From Streptomonospora nanhaiensis (GTDB lineage: Bacteria > Actinomycetota > Actinomycetes > Streptosporangiales > Streptosporangiaceae): a DNA stretch of 64,000 nucleotides. This document shows, piece after piece, positions 8,302 through 16,473 of this stretch (the first letter of the stretch is position 1; every line of letters starts with the position of its first letter). The notes beneath the pieces are model-generated. The model was not told where the DNA came from. It saw only the letters and a program-made list of their open reading frames with translations, and made no database searches. The stretch spans positions 1,364,001 through 1,428,000 of the forward strand of contig NZ_JACCFO010000001.1 of the NCBI RefSeq assembly GCF_013410565.1. Direction: 5' to 3'. Both the position numbers and the translations under genes were made by a program.

Positions 8302-8610
8302 GAGGACTCCTCGACTCACGGATGCGCGTATGACCCGACTTTACGAAATTAGTACGCGCCGCGCGCCGCCGGTACCCCCGGCCTCCGCGTGGCCCCGCGC
8401 CCGTGGTGGCGGGGCCTGCGGACCGCGCGGAGGGCGCCGTCCGGGACCGCCCACCCGGCCCTACCTGCGGGTAACTTTTCCCGATATTGGTAGTCGGTCG
8501 CCGACGATGGGAAGATGACCACGATTGTTCGTGGAAGCGTTCATGGAAGCGGGAAGACCGACGCGGCGGGAACGCCACGGCGCGGCCCGCGTGTCCGAGG
8601 GTGAGTGCCG
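8302..8610. other. Divergent promoter region
   Basis: This gap separates the leftward hydrolase operon from rightward plsC. An AT-rich patch (TTTACGAAATTAGTACG, 8340-8356) probably holds the leftward promoter. TAACTTTTCCCGATATTGG at 8470-8488 is a candidate for the rightward one. I cannot assign exact -35/-10 pairs. Confidence 0.45.
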
Positions 8611-9495
8611 GTGTTCTATTGGGTGGTCAAGGCGATTCTGGGGCCCGTGCTCGCGGTGCTGTGGCAGCCGCGCGCCGAGGGCGTCGAGAACGTGCCCCGG
8701 CAGGGTCCGGCGATCATGGTGAGCAACCACCTGTCGTTCTCCGACCACTTCTTCGGCCCGCTGCCGCTGCCGCGCAAGATCACCTTCCTGGCCAAGGCGG
8801 AGTACTTCACCGGCACCGGGCCCAAGGGCCTCATCAGCCGGCTGTTCTTCACCGGGGTCGGCCAGATCCCCATCGACCGCTCGGGCGGCAAGGCCAGCGA
8901 GGCGGCGCTGCGCACCGGGCTGAAGGTCCTCAAGCAGGGCAAGCTGCTGGGCATCTACCCCGAGGGCACGCGCTCCCCTGACGGCCGCCTCTACCGGGGC
9001 CGCACGGGCGTGGCCCGGCTGGTGCTGGAGTCCAAGGCGCCGGTCGTGCCGATGGCCATGATCAACGTCGACAAGATCATGCCGCCCGGCCGTACGATCC
9101 CCCGGCTGGGGATCCGCCCCAAGGTCGTGTTCGGCAAGCCGCTGGACTTCTCGCGCTACTACGGCATGGAGAAGGACCCCCGCGTGCTGCGGGCCATCAC
9201 CGACGAGATCATGTACGCGCTGATGGAGCTGTCCGGCCAGGAGTACGTGGACCGCTACGCGCAGTCGGTCAAGGCCGAGCTCGCGGCGGCGGCCAAGGAG
9301 GAGCGCAAGGAGCAGCACGCCGACAAGAAGGAGCGCCGGCGGGCGGAGCGGGCCGAGCGCAAGGCGCGCCGCAAGGCCGAGCGCGCCCGCAAGAGGGAGG
9401 AGCGCAAGGCGCGGGGCGCGGACGGCGAGGCCGACACCGACCCCGAGGGCGCACCCGACCGGGCGGCCGACGAGCCGCCGGGGACCGCCGCCTAG
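8611..9495 (+). CDS. 1-acyl-glycerol-3-phosphate acyltransferase-like protein
   Basis: A 294-residue PlsC-family acyltransferase, which transfers an acyl chain to lysophosphatidate or a related lysolipid at the membrane. The HX4D motif is NHLSFSD and the phosphate-binding motif is YPEGTRSPDGRLYRGRTG. An N-terminal hydrophobic helix (FYWVVKAILGPVLAVLW) anchors it. After residue about 215 a long, highly charged Glu/Arg/Lys/Ala coiled segment and an acidic tail follow, which are not part of the catalytic fold. I chose GTG at 8611 (MFYWVVK..., the usual family start); GTG at 8605 is an alternative using the same GAGG signal. Confidence 0.88.
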   Translation: MFYWVVKAILGPVLAVLWQPRAEGVENVPRQGPAIMVSNHLSFSDHFFGPLPLPRKITFLAKAEYFTGTGPKGLISRLFFTGVGQIPIDRSGGKASEAALRTGLKVLKQGKLLGIYPEGTRSPDGRLYRGRTGVARLVLESKAPVVPMAMINVDKIMPPGRTIPRLGIRPKVVFGKPLDFSRYYGMEKDPRVLRAITDEIMYALMELSGQEYVDRYAQSVKAELAAAAKEERKEQHADKKERRRAERAERKARRKAERARKREERKARGADGEADTDPEGAPDRAADEPPGTAA

Positions 9496-9821
9496 CGCCT
9501 CCCGCCCCTCCTCGCGCGGCCCGGCCGGGCGCGCGCACGCGGGCGACGCCCACAACAGCGAGAGCGGGCAGGGAAGAGCGGGGGGCGGCGCCGACGCCGC
9601 CCCGGGCCGACGCGCCCGCTTCCGCCATCGGCGGGGCCTGTCAGGGCGCCCGCCCGCGCGCCGTCCGCCGCCCTGACCCGCACGCCACCGCCGCGGCGGC
9701 CCTCACCGCCTGGCCCGCCGCCGCCACCGCCACGACGACGGCCGCCGCCGACCCCGCCGCCGACCCCGCTCCCCCGCGCCCGGCGGCCTCCGGCGGCGGG
9801 GCCGCCGCCCCGGCCAACGGC
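9496..9821 (+). other. Open but start-less leader of the amylase
   Basis: Reading frame 0 is open through this whole stretch into the amylase, and its last part (from about 9684) reads like the end of a secretion signal with TAAAALTAWPAAATA. Yet no ATG, GTG or TTG occurs in any forward frame between 9496 and 9844. No terminator hairpin of the usual quality is seen after plsC. Confidence 0.6.
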
Positions 9822-11558
9822 GACGTCATCGTCCACCTCTTCCAGTGGCGGTGGGAGTCCGTCGCCCAGGAGTGCGAGGACGTGCTCGGCCCCAACGGCT
9901 ACGGCGCGGTCCAGGTCTCGCCGCCCCAGGAGCACGTCGTCCTGCCCGGCGAGGGCCACCCCTGGTGGCAGGACTACCAGCCGGTCTCCTACTCCATCGA
10001 CAACACCCGGCGCGGCTCCCGCGCCGAGTTCGCCGACATGGTGGCGCGCTGCCGCGACGCCGGCGTGCGGATCTACGTGGACGCGGTCGTCAACCACATG
10101 ACCGGCTCGGGTTCCGTCGGCAGCGGGCCCGGCAGCGCGGGCAGCACCTACGCCAAGTACGAGTACCCCGCCGTGCCCTACGGCGACGGCGACTTCGGCG
10201 ACTGCCGCCGCGACATCGCCGACGGGACCGACCCGGCGGAGGTGCAGGGCTGCGAACTCGTCGCGCTCTCGGACCTGGACACCGGCTCTGCGCACGTGCG
10301 CGGCGCCGTGGCCGACTACCTCAACGACCTCATCGGGCTCGGCGTCGCCGGGTTCCGCGTCGACGCCGTCAAGCACGTCCCCGCCGCGGACCTGGCGGCG
10401 ATCTACGCGCGGCTGGACGAGGTGCCCGGCTACGGCGGCCGGCCCTACATCTTCCAGGAGGTGCTCGACGGCGGCGGGCCGGAGTCCATCCGGCCGCCCG
10501 GCTACACCCACCTGGGCGACGTCATCGACGAGCGCTACCACGACCAGGTCGGCGCGCAGATCCGCGACGGCCGGCTGGACAGCGTGCTGGAGACGGTCCG
10601 CACGGGCATGGCGGTGGAGTCCGACCAGGCCGTGGTCTTCGTGGACAACCACGACTCCCAGCGCTCCGACCCCTCCATCAGCTACCAGGCCATGGGCCAA
10701 CGGCATGTGCTGGCCCAGGCGCTCACCCTGGCCCAGCCCTACGGCACGCCCAAGGTGATGTCGAGCTACCGGTTCGAGTCCACCGCCCAGGGGCCGCCCT
10801 CCACCGGGACCGAGGCGGGCAACCCGGCCGGGGCGATCACCGCGCCCACCGACTGCTCGGGGGAGCGCTGGTTCTGCGAGCACCGGGACCTCAACGCCAT
10901 GCCCACCTTCACCAACGCCGTGGGCGAGGCTCCGGCGGTGGAGCGGGCCGAGGACGGCGCGGCGCGCATCGCCTTCGACCGGGGCGAGCGCGGGTTCGCC
11001 GCGTTCAACGCGAGCGGTTCGGGCTGGACGGTGACCTCGGCCACCGGCCTGCCCGACGGCCGCTACTGCGACGTGGCCAACGGGACGATCGGCGCCGACG
11101 GGGCGTGCGACTCGGCCGGGTACGCGGTGTCGGGCGGCGAGGTCACGGTGACCGTGCCGCCCAACGGGGCCGTCGCGCTGCACGTGGACGCGCTGTGCGC
11201 CGAGGGCGCGCCGTGCGCCGACGAAGGCGGGTCGCCGGACGAGGAGTGCGCGACCGTCACGGCCGCCTTCAGCGCCCGGGCCGAGACCTGGTACGGGCAG
11301 GAGGTGCGTGTCGTCGGCTCGGTCCCCGCGCTGGGGTCGTGGGACCCGCGCGACGGGGTGCGGCTGGCCACGGACGAAGGCGCCTACCCGACGTGGCGCG
11401 GCGAGGTCGACCTGCCCGAGGGCACCGCGTTCGAGTACAAGCTGGTCAAGGTCGCCCCGGACGGCTCCGTGCAGTGGGAGGCGGGGGCCAACCGGTCGGC
11501 CGCCGTCGACTCCCCGGACGCGCGGTGCGCCCAGGCGTTCACGGCCGAGTGGCGCTAG
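9822..11558 (+). CDS. Alpha-amylase with CBM20, lacking a start codon
   Basis: A GH13 alpha-amylase of the Streptomyces type, followed by a starch-binding domain. The barrel opens with DVIVHLFQWRWESVAQEC at 9822. The catalytic residues sit in GFRVDAVKHV (Asp nucleophile), YIFQEVLDGG (Glu acid/base) and FVDNHDSQR (Asp). The last 105 residues (from ECATVTAAF) with ALGSWDPRDGVRL form a CBM20. The enzyme would hydrolyse starch outside the cell, but no canonical start or complete signal peptide lies upstream in frame. The first in-frame GTG at 9882 would remove the first barrel strand. Either the 5' end is damaged, a non-standard codon such as ATC at 9627 is used, or the sequence has an error. Confidence 0.8.
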   Translation, partial: DVIVHLFQWRWESVAQECEDVLGPNGYGAVQVSPPQEHVVLPGEGHPWWQDYQPVSYSIDNTRRGSRAEFADMVARCRDAGVRIYVDAVVNHMTGSGSVGSGPGSAGSTYAKYEYPAVPYGDGDFGDCRRDIADGTDPAEVQGCELVALSDLDTGSAHVRGAVADYLNDLIGLGVAGFRVDAVKHVPAADLAAIYARLDEVPGYGGRPYIFQEVLDGGGPESIRPPGYTHLGDVIDERYHDQVGAQIRDGRLDSVLETVRTGMAVESDQAVVFVDNHDSQRSDPSISYQAMGQRHVLAQALTLAQPYGTPKVMSSYRFESTAQGPPSTGTEAGNPAGAITAPTDCSGERWFCEHRDLNAMPTFTNAVGEAPAVERAEDGAARIAFDRGERGFAAFNASGSGWTVTSATGLPDGRYCDVANGTIGADGACDSAGYAVSGGEVTVTVPPNGAVALHVDALCAEGAPCADEGGSPDEECATVTAAFSARAETWYGQEVRVVGSVPALGSWDPRDGVRLATDEGAYPTWRGEVDLPEGTAFEYKLVKVAPDGSVQWEAGANRSAAVDSPDARCAQAFTAEWR

Positions 11559-11567
11559 CCGCCGCGT

Positions 11568-11591
11568 GAGCGGTCCCGGCCGGGACCGCTC
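11568..11591. terminator. Perfect 24 bp hairpin after amylase
   Basis: GAGCGGTCCCGG followed by CCGGGACCGCTC is a perfect palindrome starting 9 bases after the amylase stop. No U-tract follows. It can also serve the convergent phosphohydrolase gene. Confidence 0.65.
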
Positions 11592-11695
11592 CCCTCACCC
11601 GTGTGGAGGGCGCGCACGGGGCCGCGCGGGCGAGGCGCTCCGGGGCGCCCCCGCGCCGGGACCGGCGGGGGCGGGCGCACGCCTCCGCGCGCGGC

Positions 11696-12400
11696 TCACA
11701 GGGTGATGTCGGCGAGCACCGGCCGGTGGTCGCTGGCGGCGGCGAGATCGGCCGGGTCCACCAGGTCGACGGGCACCCCCGCGCGCCGGACCCGCACGTC
11801 GCCGGAGGTGAACACCCCGTCGATGCGCGTACGCGGACGGCGCGCCGGAAAGGTGTCGGCCTCGCCCCAGGGGTGCTCCCCGGCCGCGTCGTGCATCACC
11901 GCGGTGATCAGCCGCCAGGCCGACCCCTCGGGCGGGCAGTTGACGTCGGCCGCCAGCACGTAGGGGCCGGGGTTCTCGGCGGCGAACGCGCCGAGGTGGT
12001 CCAGCGCCTCGCCGGCGTGGTGCAGTCGCGCGCCGGGGTGGAGGTCCAGGTGCGTGCAGCCGACGAGCAGCGGGCTGCCGTCGACCTTGAGCGCCGCCAT
12101 CGACAGGGTGCGGGTGTGCATGGCCGGGTACTGGCGCAGGACGCGGTGGCCGATGCGGCGGACCTCGACGCCCGGCCGGCACAGGATGGCCAGGCCGCCG
12201 GTGCGCCAGCTGATGGCGGGGACCATGCCGGTGGCGCGGTCGAGTTCGCGCCGCTTGGCCCGCCAGCCGAGCAGGCGCGGTGCCTCCTGCAGGCACACGA
12301 TGTCGGGGTCGCAGGCGCTGATCACCCGCGCCACGGCGTCCGGGTCGTCGCGCAGGGCGCGCACGTTGTAGCTGAGCACGCGAAGGTCCGAGTTCGACAC
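11696..12400 (-). CDS. Endonuclease/exonuclease/phosphatase family protein
   Basis: A 234-residue metal-dependent phosphohydrolase of the DNase I-like (EEP) fold. It shows the metal-binding segments LSYNVRAL and CLQEAP near the N-terminus, the catalytic His in GCTHLDLHPG, ADVNCPPE, and the C-terminal SDHRPVLADI. Relatives cut nucleic acids or remove phosphates from inositides, so the substrate cannot be named. There is no signal peptide. The GTG start is preceded by TAGGGA at a 6-base distance, suggesting a leaderless mRNA. It is a single gene between the amylase and the glucokinase. Confidence 0.85.
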   Translation of the reverse strand: MSNSDLRVLSYNVRALRDDPDAVARVISACDPDIVCLQEAPRLLGWRAKRRELDRATGMVPAISWRTGGLAILCRPGVEVRRIGHRVLRQYPAMHTRTLSMAALKVDGSPLLVGCTHLDLHPGARLHHAGEALDHLGAFAAENPGPYVLAADVNCPPEGSAWRLITAVMHDAAGEHPWGEADTFPARRPRTRIDGVFTSGDVRVRRAGVPVDLVDPADLAAASDHRPVLADITL

Positions 12401-12406
12401 ACCGTG

Positions 12407-12412
12407 TCCCTA
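12407..12412 (-). promoter_or_regulatory. -10 element of the EEP gene (leaderless)
   Basis: TAGGGA on the minus strand, 6 bases before the GTG start at 12400. There is no Shine-Dalgarno between them. Confidence 0.5.
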
Positions 12413-12528
12413 CCCTTCTGCGCCGGGTCAATCGCCGCCGTGGGCCCCGGGGTCCGGCGGCGCCGGGCGCGGCGCAGCGCCGCGGACCGGCCGGGCGGCC
12501 CGGCGGGCTGCGGGGCCGGCGGCGGACG

Positions 12529-13479
12529 CTAGCGCAGGGCGAGGTCGGCGGCGCCCACGATCCCCGCGGCCGAGCCCATGCTCGCCACGCGGATGCCGGC
12601 GAGGCGGCGGGTGGCGCGGCCGCTGACGTTGCGCTGGAAGGAGTCGCGGACGGGGCCGAGCAGGATGTCGCCGGCGTCGGAGACCCCGCCGCCGATGACG
12701 AAGAGTTCGGGGTCGAGGATCGCGGCGAGGTCGGCCAGGCCCAGCCCCACCCACTCCCCCACGGCGCGGAAGCAGGCCAGCGCGCCGGGATCGCCCTCGA
12801 CGGCGGCCCGGGTGATGTCGCCGCCCTGGACCGCCGCGATGTCGCCGCCGGCCAGCTCGACCAGCCGGGCCGCGCGCTCGGGGTCGGTCCGGGCGAGGTC
12901 GTGGGCCTCGCCGACGAGCGCGCGGCCGCTGGCGTACTGCTCCCAGCAGCCGTGGTTGCCGCAGCCGCAGCGGCGGCCGTAGGGCACGACCCGGTAGTGG
13001 CCGAACTCGGCGGCGGCGCCGAACCCGCCGCGCTGGATCTCGCCGTTCATGACCACGCCGCCGCCGACCCCGGTGCCCAGCGTGACGCAGACGACGTGGC
13101 CGCTGCCCCGGCCCGCGCCGAACCGGGCCTCGGCCCAGGCGGCGGCGTTGGCGTCGTTCTCCACGACCACGGGCAGGTCGACGCGGCGCTGGAGGCGCTC
13201 CTTGAAGGGGTCGTCGGCGAGTCCGAGGTTGGCGGCGAGCACGATGGTGGCGCGGTCGGCGTCGACGAACCCGGCGGTGCCGATCCCCACGGCCGCGATG
13301 TCGGCCCCGGCGTTGCGCTCGCGCAGTTCGCGGACGGCCGCGCCCACGACGTCAGCGAGCGCCTCGGCGTCGGCGAAGGGCGTGGGGTGCTTCACCACGT
13401 CGTGGACCCGCCCCTGGGGGTCGACCACTCCGGCGGCCACCTTGGTGCCGCCGATGTCCACGCCGATCGTCGTCCGCAT
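12529..13479 (-). CDS. glkA: ROK family glucokinase
   Basis: A 316-residue ROK kinase that phosphorylates glucose to glucose-6-phosphate with ATP. The phosphate loop VDIGGTKVAAG begins at residue 5. The catalytic base is the Asp in VENDANAAAWAEA. The ROK zinc site is complete: an EFGHYRV histidine followed by CGCGNHGCWEQYASG. ATG at 13479 was chosen over an upstream in-frame start because AAGGAG lies just before it. In Streptomyces the matching glkA also mediates carbon catabolite repression (established knowledge). Two overlapping DasR-like sites lie about 60 bases upstream, suggesting control by amino-sugar supply. Confidence 0.92.
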   Translation of the reverse strand: MRTTIGVDIGGTKVAAGVVDPQGRVHDVVKHPTPFADAEALADVVGAAVRELRERNAGADIAAVGIGTAGFVDADRATIVLAANLGLADDPFKERLQRRVDLPVVVENDANAAAWAEARFGAGRGSGHVVCVTLGTGVGGGVVMNGEIQRGGFGAAAEFGHYRVVPYGRRCGCGNHGCWEQYASGRALVGEAHDLARTDPERAARLVELAGGDIAAVQGGDITRAAVEGDPGALACFRAVGEWVGLGLADLAAILDPELFVIGGGVSDAGDILLGPVRDSFQRNVSGRATRRLAGIRVASMGSAAGIVGAADLALR

Positions 13480-13539
13480 GGCCGGCTCCTTCGTCTGCAT
13501 CGCCGCACGCACCGGCGCCGCGGGGGTGCGGGCGCCGCC

Positions 13540-13568
13540 ATTGGATTAAACCAGTGGCATAGACCAGT
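13540..13568 (-). promoter_or_regulatory. Two overlapping DasR-like (dre) sites
   Basis: The plus-strand word AGTGGCATAGACCAGT (13553-13568) matches the dre consensus ACTGGTCTAGACCACT at 14 of 16 positions when reverse-complemented. ATTGGATTAAACCAGT (13540-13555) matches the related form at 12 of 16. They share the bases 13553-13555. Position just upstream of glkA fits an operator for a GntR-family regulator such as DasR. Not tested. Confidence 0.5.
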
Positions 13569-13611
13569 GCCCCACCCCGGCCCCGGCCGCGGGCGCGCCA
13601 CCCGGCCGGCG

Positions 13612-14046
13612 TCACCCGCCCCGCGAGATCTGGCGCGGCCCGGGGTCGGCGGGGTCCGCACCGGAGCCGGAGTCGGCGCGGGTGTCGCCGCGGCGGGCGG
13701 CGGCCTCGCGGGAGCGGCGCTCCAACGTGCTCTCGACCACCTTGAAGGTCTCGCCGAGGGCGCCGGCGAGCGCCATCCCGGCGCGGCCGAGGTGGCCGAC
13801 GACCTCGGGGCCCTTCTCGCGGGCGATGCCGAGCAACTGCTCCACGGGGGTGGGCTCGGGCTCGGGGTACTGCTCGCGGACGGCCTCCTCCCACACGTCG
13901 CCCTTGCGCGGCGGCGCCGAGGAGGGGGCCGCCGCGCCGCGGCGCACGCCGGCCACGATGAGTCGGCGCTGCAAGGCGTCGACCAGCCGCAGGGCGTCGT
14001 CGATGATGTCCTGGGATCCGGTGGAGTCGCGGTTCGGCTCTGCCAT
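13612..14046 (-). CDS. Conserved hypothetical protein (DUF5304-like)
   Basis: A 144-residue protein with no catalytic motif I recognise. The N-terminal third is a helical region (IDDALRLVDALQRRLIVAG). A second helical block (PVEQLLGIAREKGPEVVGHL) follows, and the tail is charged and Gly/Asp/Pro-rich. No membrane segment or signal peptide is present. Streptomyces carries a similar-sized uncharacterised gene next to glkA, so this may be the DUF5304 family (inference from position). ATG at 14046 was chosen over the 14070 start because AGGGGCA precedes it. It lies upstream of glkA on the same strand, 132 bases apart. Confidence 0.7.
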   Translation of the reverse strand: MAEPNRDSTGSQDIIDDALRLVDALQRRLIVAGVRRGAAAPSSAPPRKGDVWEEAVREQYPEPEPTPVEQLLGIAREKGPEVVGHLGRAGMALAGALGETFKVVESTLERRSREAAARRGDTRADSGSGADPADPGPRQISRGG

Positions 14047-14318
14047 GGTGGTGGTGCCCCTGTTTCGCATGTCCCGGTGGTCCCGGTGGTCCGGGCGGCC
14101 CGGTCGGCGGGCCGTTGGTGGCTCTGCCCGTCACGTTAGCCGCACCCGGGCGGGTGCGGTCGGGACACCCGGGGGAAACCGGGGGTATCCCGGGCGAATC
14201 CCCGGGTTCGGCGGGCACACCGCGTAGCGGCCTCCGGGAGGGGGCACCGGTTCCGCGTTCGGCACCCGTGGCGGCAGGCCTCCCACGTTGAGGCCGGGTC
14301 ACTTTCGGGTACCAGACG

Positions 14319-14330
14319 AGAACTCGTTCT
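14319..14330. promoter_or_regulatory. KstR-like inverted repeat
   Basis: AGAACTCGTTCT has arms AGAAC/GTTCT around two bases, and an A two bases on matches the AACnnGTTnnA part of the TetR-type KstR motif. The opposite outer T is a G. It lies about 75 bases before the acyl-CoA ligase start, where a lipid-responsive repressor would bind. Assignment is tentative. Confidence 0.4.
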
Positions 14331-14337
14331 ACCCAGC

Positions 14338-14356
14338 GGTAACGAAAGTTGTTACC
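14338..14356. promoter_or_regulatory. GGTAAC/GTTACC inverted repeat
   Basis: Perfect 6-base arms GGTAAC and GTTACC flank GAAAGTT. It sits about 50 bases upstream of the acyl-CoA ligase start, 7 bases after the KstR-like repeat. Operator for an unidentified regulator, or part of the promoter. Confidence 0.4.
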
Positions 14357-14405
14357 TTCTGTTTCGTCCCCTCTCGCAGAACTACGTCCGTCCGGGAGAG
14401 AACAG

Positions 14406-16202
14406 GTGCGCGAATACAGCACTCCGCTGAAGGTCACGGTCGCCGACGAGTCGCGGCTGCCCGACACGCTCTTCACCCGGGCCGAGAAGGAGCCCGGAGC
14501 CGTCGCCCTGCGCCGCCAGGAGGCCGGCCAGTGGCGCGACGTCACCTGCGCGCGGTTCCGCGACGACGTCGTGGCCATCGCCAAGGCGCTCATCGCCGCC
14601 GGCGTCCAGCACGGCGACCGGGTCGGGCTGATGTCGCGGACCCGTTACGAGTGGACGACCATCGACTACGCGATCTGGTCCGTGGGCGGGGTGACGGTCC
14701 CCATCTACGAGTCCTCCTCCGAGGAGCAGATCGCCTGGATCCTGGGCGACTCCCAGAGCAGGGCCGTCTTCGTGGAGCTGCCCGAGCACGCCGAACGCGT
14801 CGAGGCGGTGCGCGGCGGACTGGACGGCCTCGCCGAGGTCTGGCAGATCGAGGGGCCCGGGTTCGCCGCGTTCCTGGAGACCGGCGCCGACGTGGCCGAC
14901 ACGGTCGTCCACGAGCGCCGCCGCGCGGGCGGCGCCGACGAACTGGCGACGCTGATCTACACCTCGGGGACCACCGGTCGGCCCAAGGGGTGCGAACTGA
15001 CGCACCGCAACCTGCTGTTCACCATCCTGAACACGATCAACGGCCCGCTGGAGGAGGTCTTCACTATCGAGGGCCGCTCCACGCTGCTGTTCCTGCCGCT
15101 GGCGCACTCCTTCGCCCGGATCATCCAGGTGGGCTGCATCGAGTCCCACACGGTGATGGGCCACTTCCCCACCACCGGGCCCGAGGTGATCGACGCGCTG
15201 GGGTCCTTCCGGCCGACCTTCCTGCTGGCGATGCCGCGGGTGTTCGAGAAGGTCTACAACAAGGCCGAGCAGCGGGCCACATCCGAGGGGCGGGGGCGGA
15301 TCTTCAGGGCGGCGGCCGACACCGCGATCGCCTACAGCCGCGCGCTGGACACCGGGCGGGTGCCGCTGGGGCTGCGGCTGCGGCACGCCCTGTTCGAGCG
15401 GCTGGTCTACGGCAAGATCCTGGCGGCGGTCGGCGGGCAGGCGCGCTACGCGGTGTCGGGCGGCTCGGCGCTGGGCGACCGCCTGGGCCACTTCTTCCGC
15501 GGGGTGGGGCTCACCGTGCTGGAGGGCTACGGCCTGACCGAGACCTCAGCGCCCACCTGCGTCAACAGCCCGCGCAGGAACAAGATCGGCACGGTCGGCC
15601 CGCCGCTGCCCGGGGTCTCCCACCGGATCGCCGAGGACGGCGAGATCCTGGTCAAGGGCGACCACGTGATGCGCGGCTACTGGGGCAACGAGAAGGCCAC
15701 CGCCGAGGCGTTCGACAAGGAGGGCTGGTACCTCACCGGCGACCTCGGCGCCCTGGACGAGGACGGCTACCTCACCATCACCGGCCGCAAGAAGGAGATC
15801 ATCGTGACGGCGGGCGGCAAGAACGTCGCCCCGGCCGTGATCGAGGACCGCCTGCGCGGCCACGCCATCATCAGCCAGTGCATGGTGGTCGGCGACAACC
15901 GCAACTTCGTCTCGGCGCTGATCACCATCGACGAGGAGGCGTTCGAGTTCTGGAAGGGGCAGCACGACAAGACCGGTTCGATCGCCGACCTGGTCGACGA
16001 CCCCGACCTCGTCGCCACCGTCCAGGAGGCGGTGGACGACGCCAACAAGGCGGTCTCCCGCGCCGAGTCCATCCGCAAGTTCGCCATCCTCCCGGTCGAC
16101 TTCACCCAGGAGGGCGGCCACATGACCCCGTCCCTCAAGGTCAAGCGGCACGTGGTGGCCAAGCAGTTCAGCGCGGAGATCGAGAAGATCTACGCCGGCT
16201 GA
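14406..16202 (+). CDS. Long-chain fatty-acid-CoA ligase
   Basis: A 598-residue AMP-dependent synthetase of the FadD15 type that activates long-chain fatty acids to acyl-CoA through an acyl-adenylate. The P-loop-like core is LIYTSGTTGRPKGCELTH. The second core is GYGLTETSAPTC, the hinge is YLTGDLGALDEDG, and the C-terminal ITGRKKEIIVTAGGKNV carries the usual lysine region. No membrane segment. GTG at 14406 is chosen because GGGAGAG precedes it and family members begin here; the TTG at 14349 would translate the operator region. A strong hairpin follows the stop, so the gene is probably monocistronic. Confidence 0.93.
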   Translation: MREYSTPLKVTVADESRLPDTLFTRAEKEPGAVALRRQEAGQWRDVTCARFRDDVVAIAKALIAAGVQHGDRVGLMSRTRYEWTTIDYAIWSVGGVTVPIYESSSEEQIAWILGDSQSRAVFVELPEHAERVEAVRGGLDGLAEVWQIEGPGFAAFLETGADVADTVVHERRRAGGADELATLIYTSGTTGRPKGCELTHRNLLFTILNTINGPLEEVFTIEGRSTLLFLPLAHSFARIIQVGCIESHTVMGHFPTTGPEVIDALGSFRPTFLLAMPRVFEKVYNKAEQRATSEGRGRIFRAAADTAIAYSRALDTGRVPLGLRLRHALFERLVYGKILAAVGGQARYAVSGGSALGDRLGHFFRGVGLTVLEGYGLTETSAPTCVNSPRRNKIGTVGPPLPGVSHRIAEDGEILVKGDHVMRGYWGNEKATAEAFDKEGWYLTGDLGALDEDGYLTITGRKKEIIVTAGGKNVAPAVIEDRLRGHAIISQCMVVGDNRNFVSALITIDEEAFEFWKGQHDKTGSIADLVDDPDLVATVQEAVDDANKAVSRAESIRKFAILPVDFTQEGGHMTPSLKVKRHVVAKQFSAEIEKIYAG

Positions 16203-16233
16203 CCCGGCCGCGGCCGAGCACGCGACCGCACTC

Positions 16234-16274
16234 CGGCGGCGGGCGCGCCCTTCCTCGGGGCGCGCCCGCCGCCG
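16234..16274. terminator. 16 bp stem terminator after acyl-CoA ligase
   Basis: CGGCGGCGGGCGCGCC (16234-16249) pairs perfectly with GGCGCGCCCGCCGCCG (16259-16274), about 30 bases after the stop codon. Confidence 0.75.
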
Positions 16275-16473
16275 TGTGCGGGGCGGGCGCGGCGCCCTCC
16301 CACCGGCCCCCGGGGCGTCCTCCCAGCTCAGCCGTTGTGAACACGTGATCAAGAAGATGCGTCGCACTGTGGCACAAACCGGTCAATCTGGCTACATTCA
16401 CGCTGCCGACATGCTTCCGGCTCGCGGAGCTGCGGTGGTGGGAGCCGTTCCAGGGAGAGGCAGGTGCGCCGCG

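Larger units (their letters stand above)
14047..14405. other. Divergent control region of acyl-CoA ligase
   Basis: Between the hypothetical gene and the acyl-CoA ligase. The left half shows only short repeated CCCGGG(T/G) words near 14165-14210. The right half is less GC-rich and carries two inverted repeats (14319-14330 and 14338-14356) listed separately. Confidence 0.5.

Noticed and set aside
8302-8319. GTG 8319 as start of the alpha/beta hydrolase
   Set aside because: It would put the good GAGGAG ribosome site inside the coding region; ATG 8301 is better placed.
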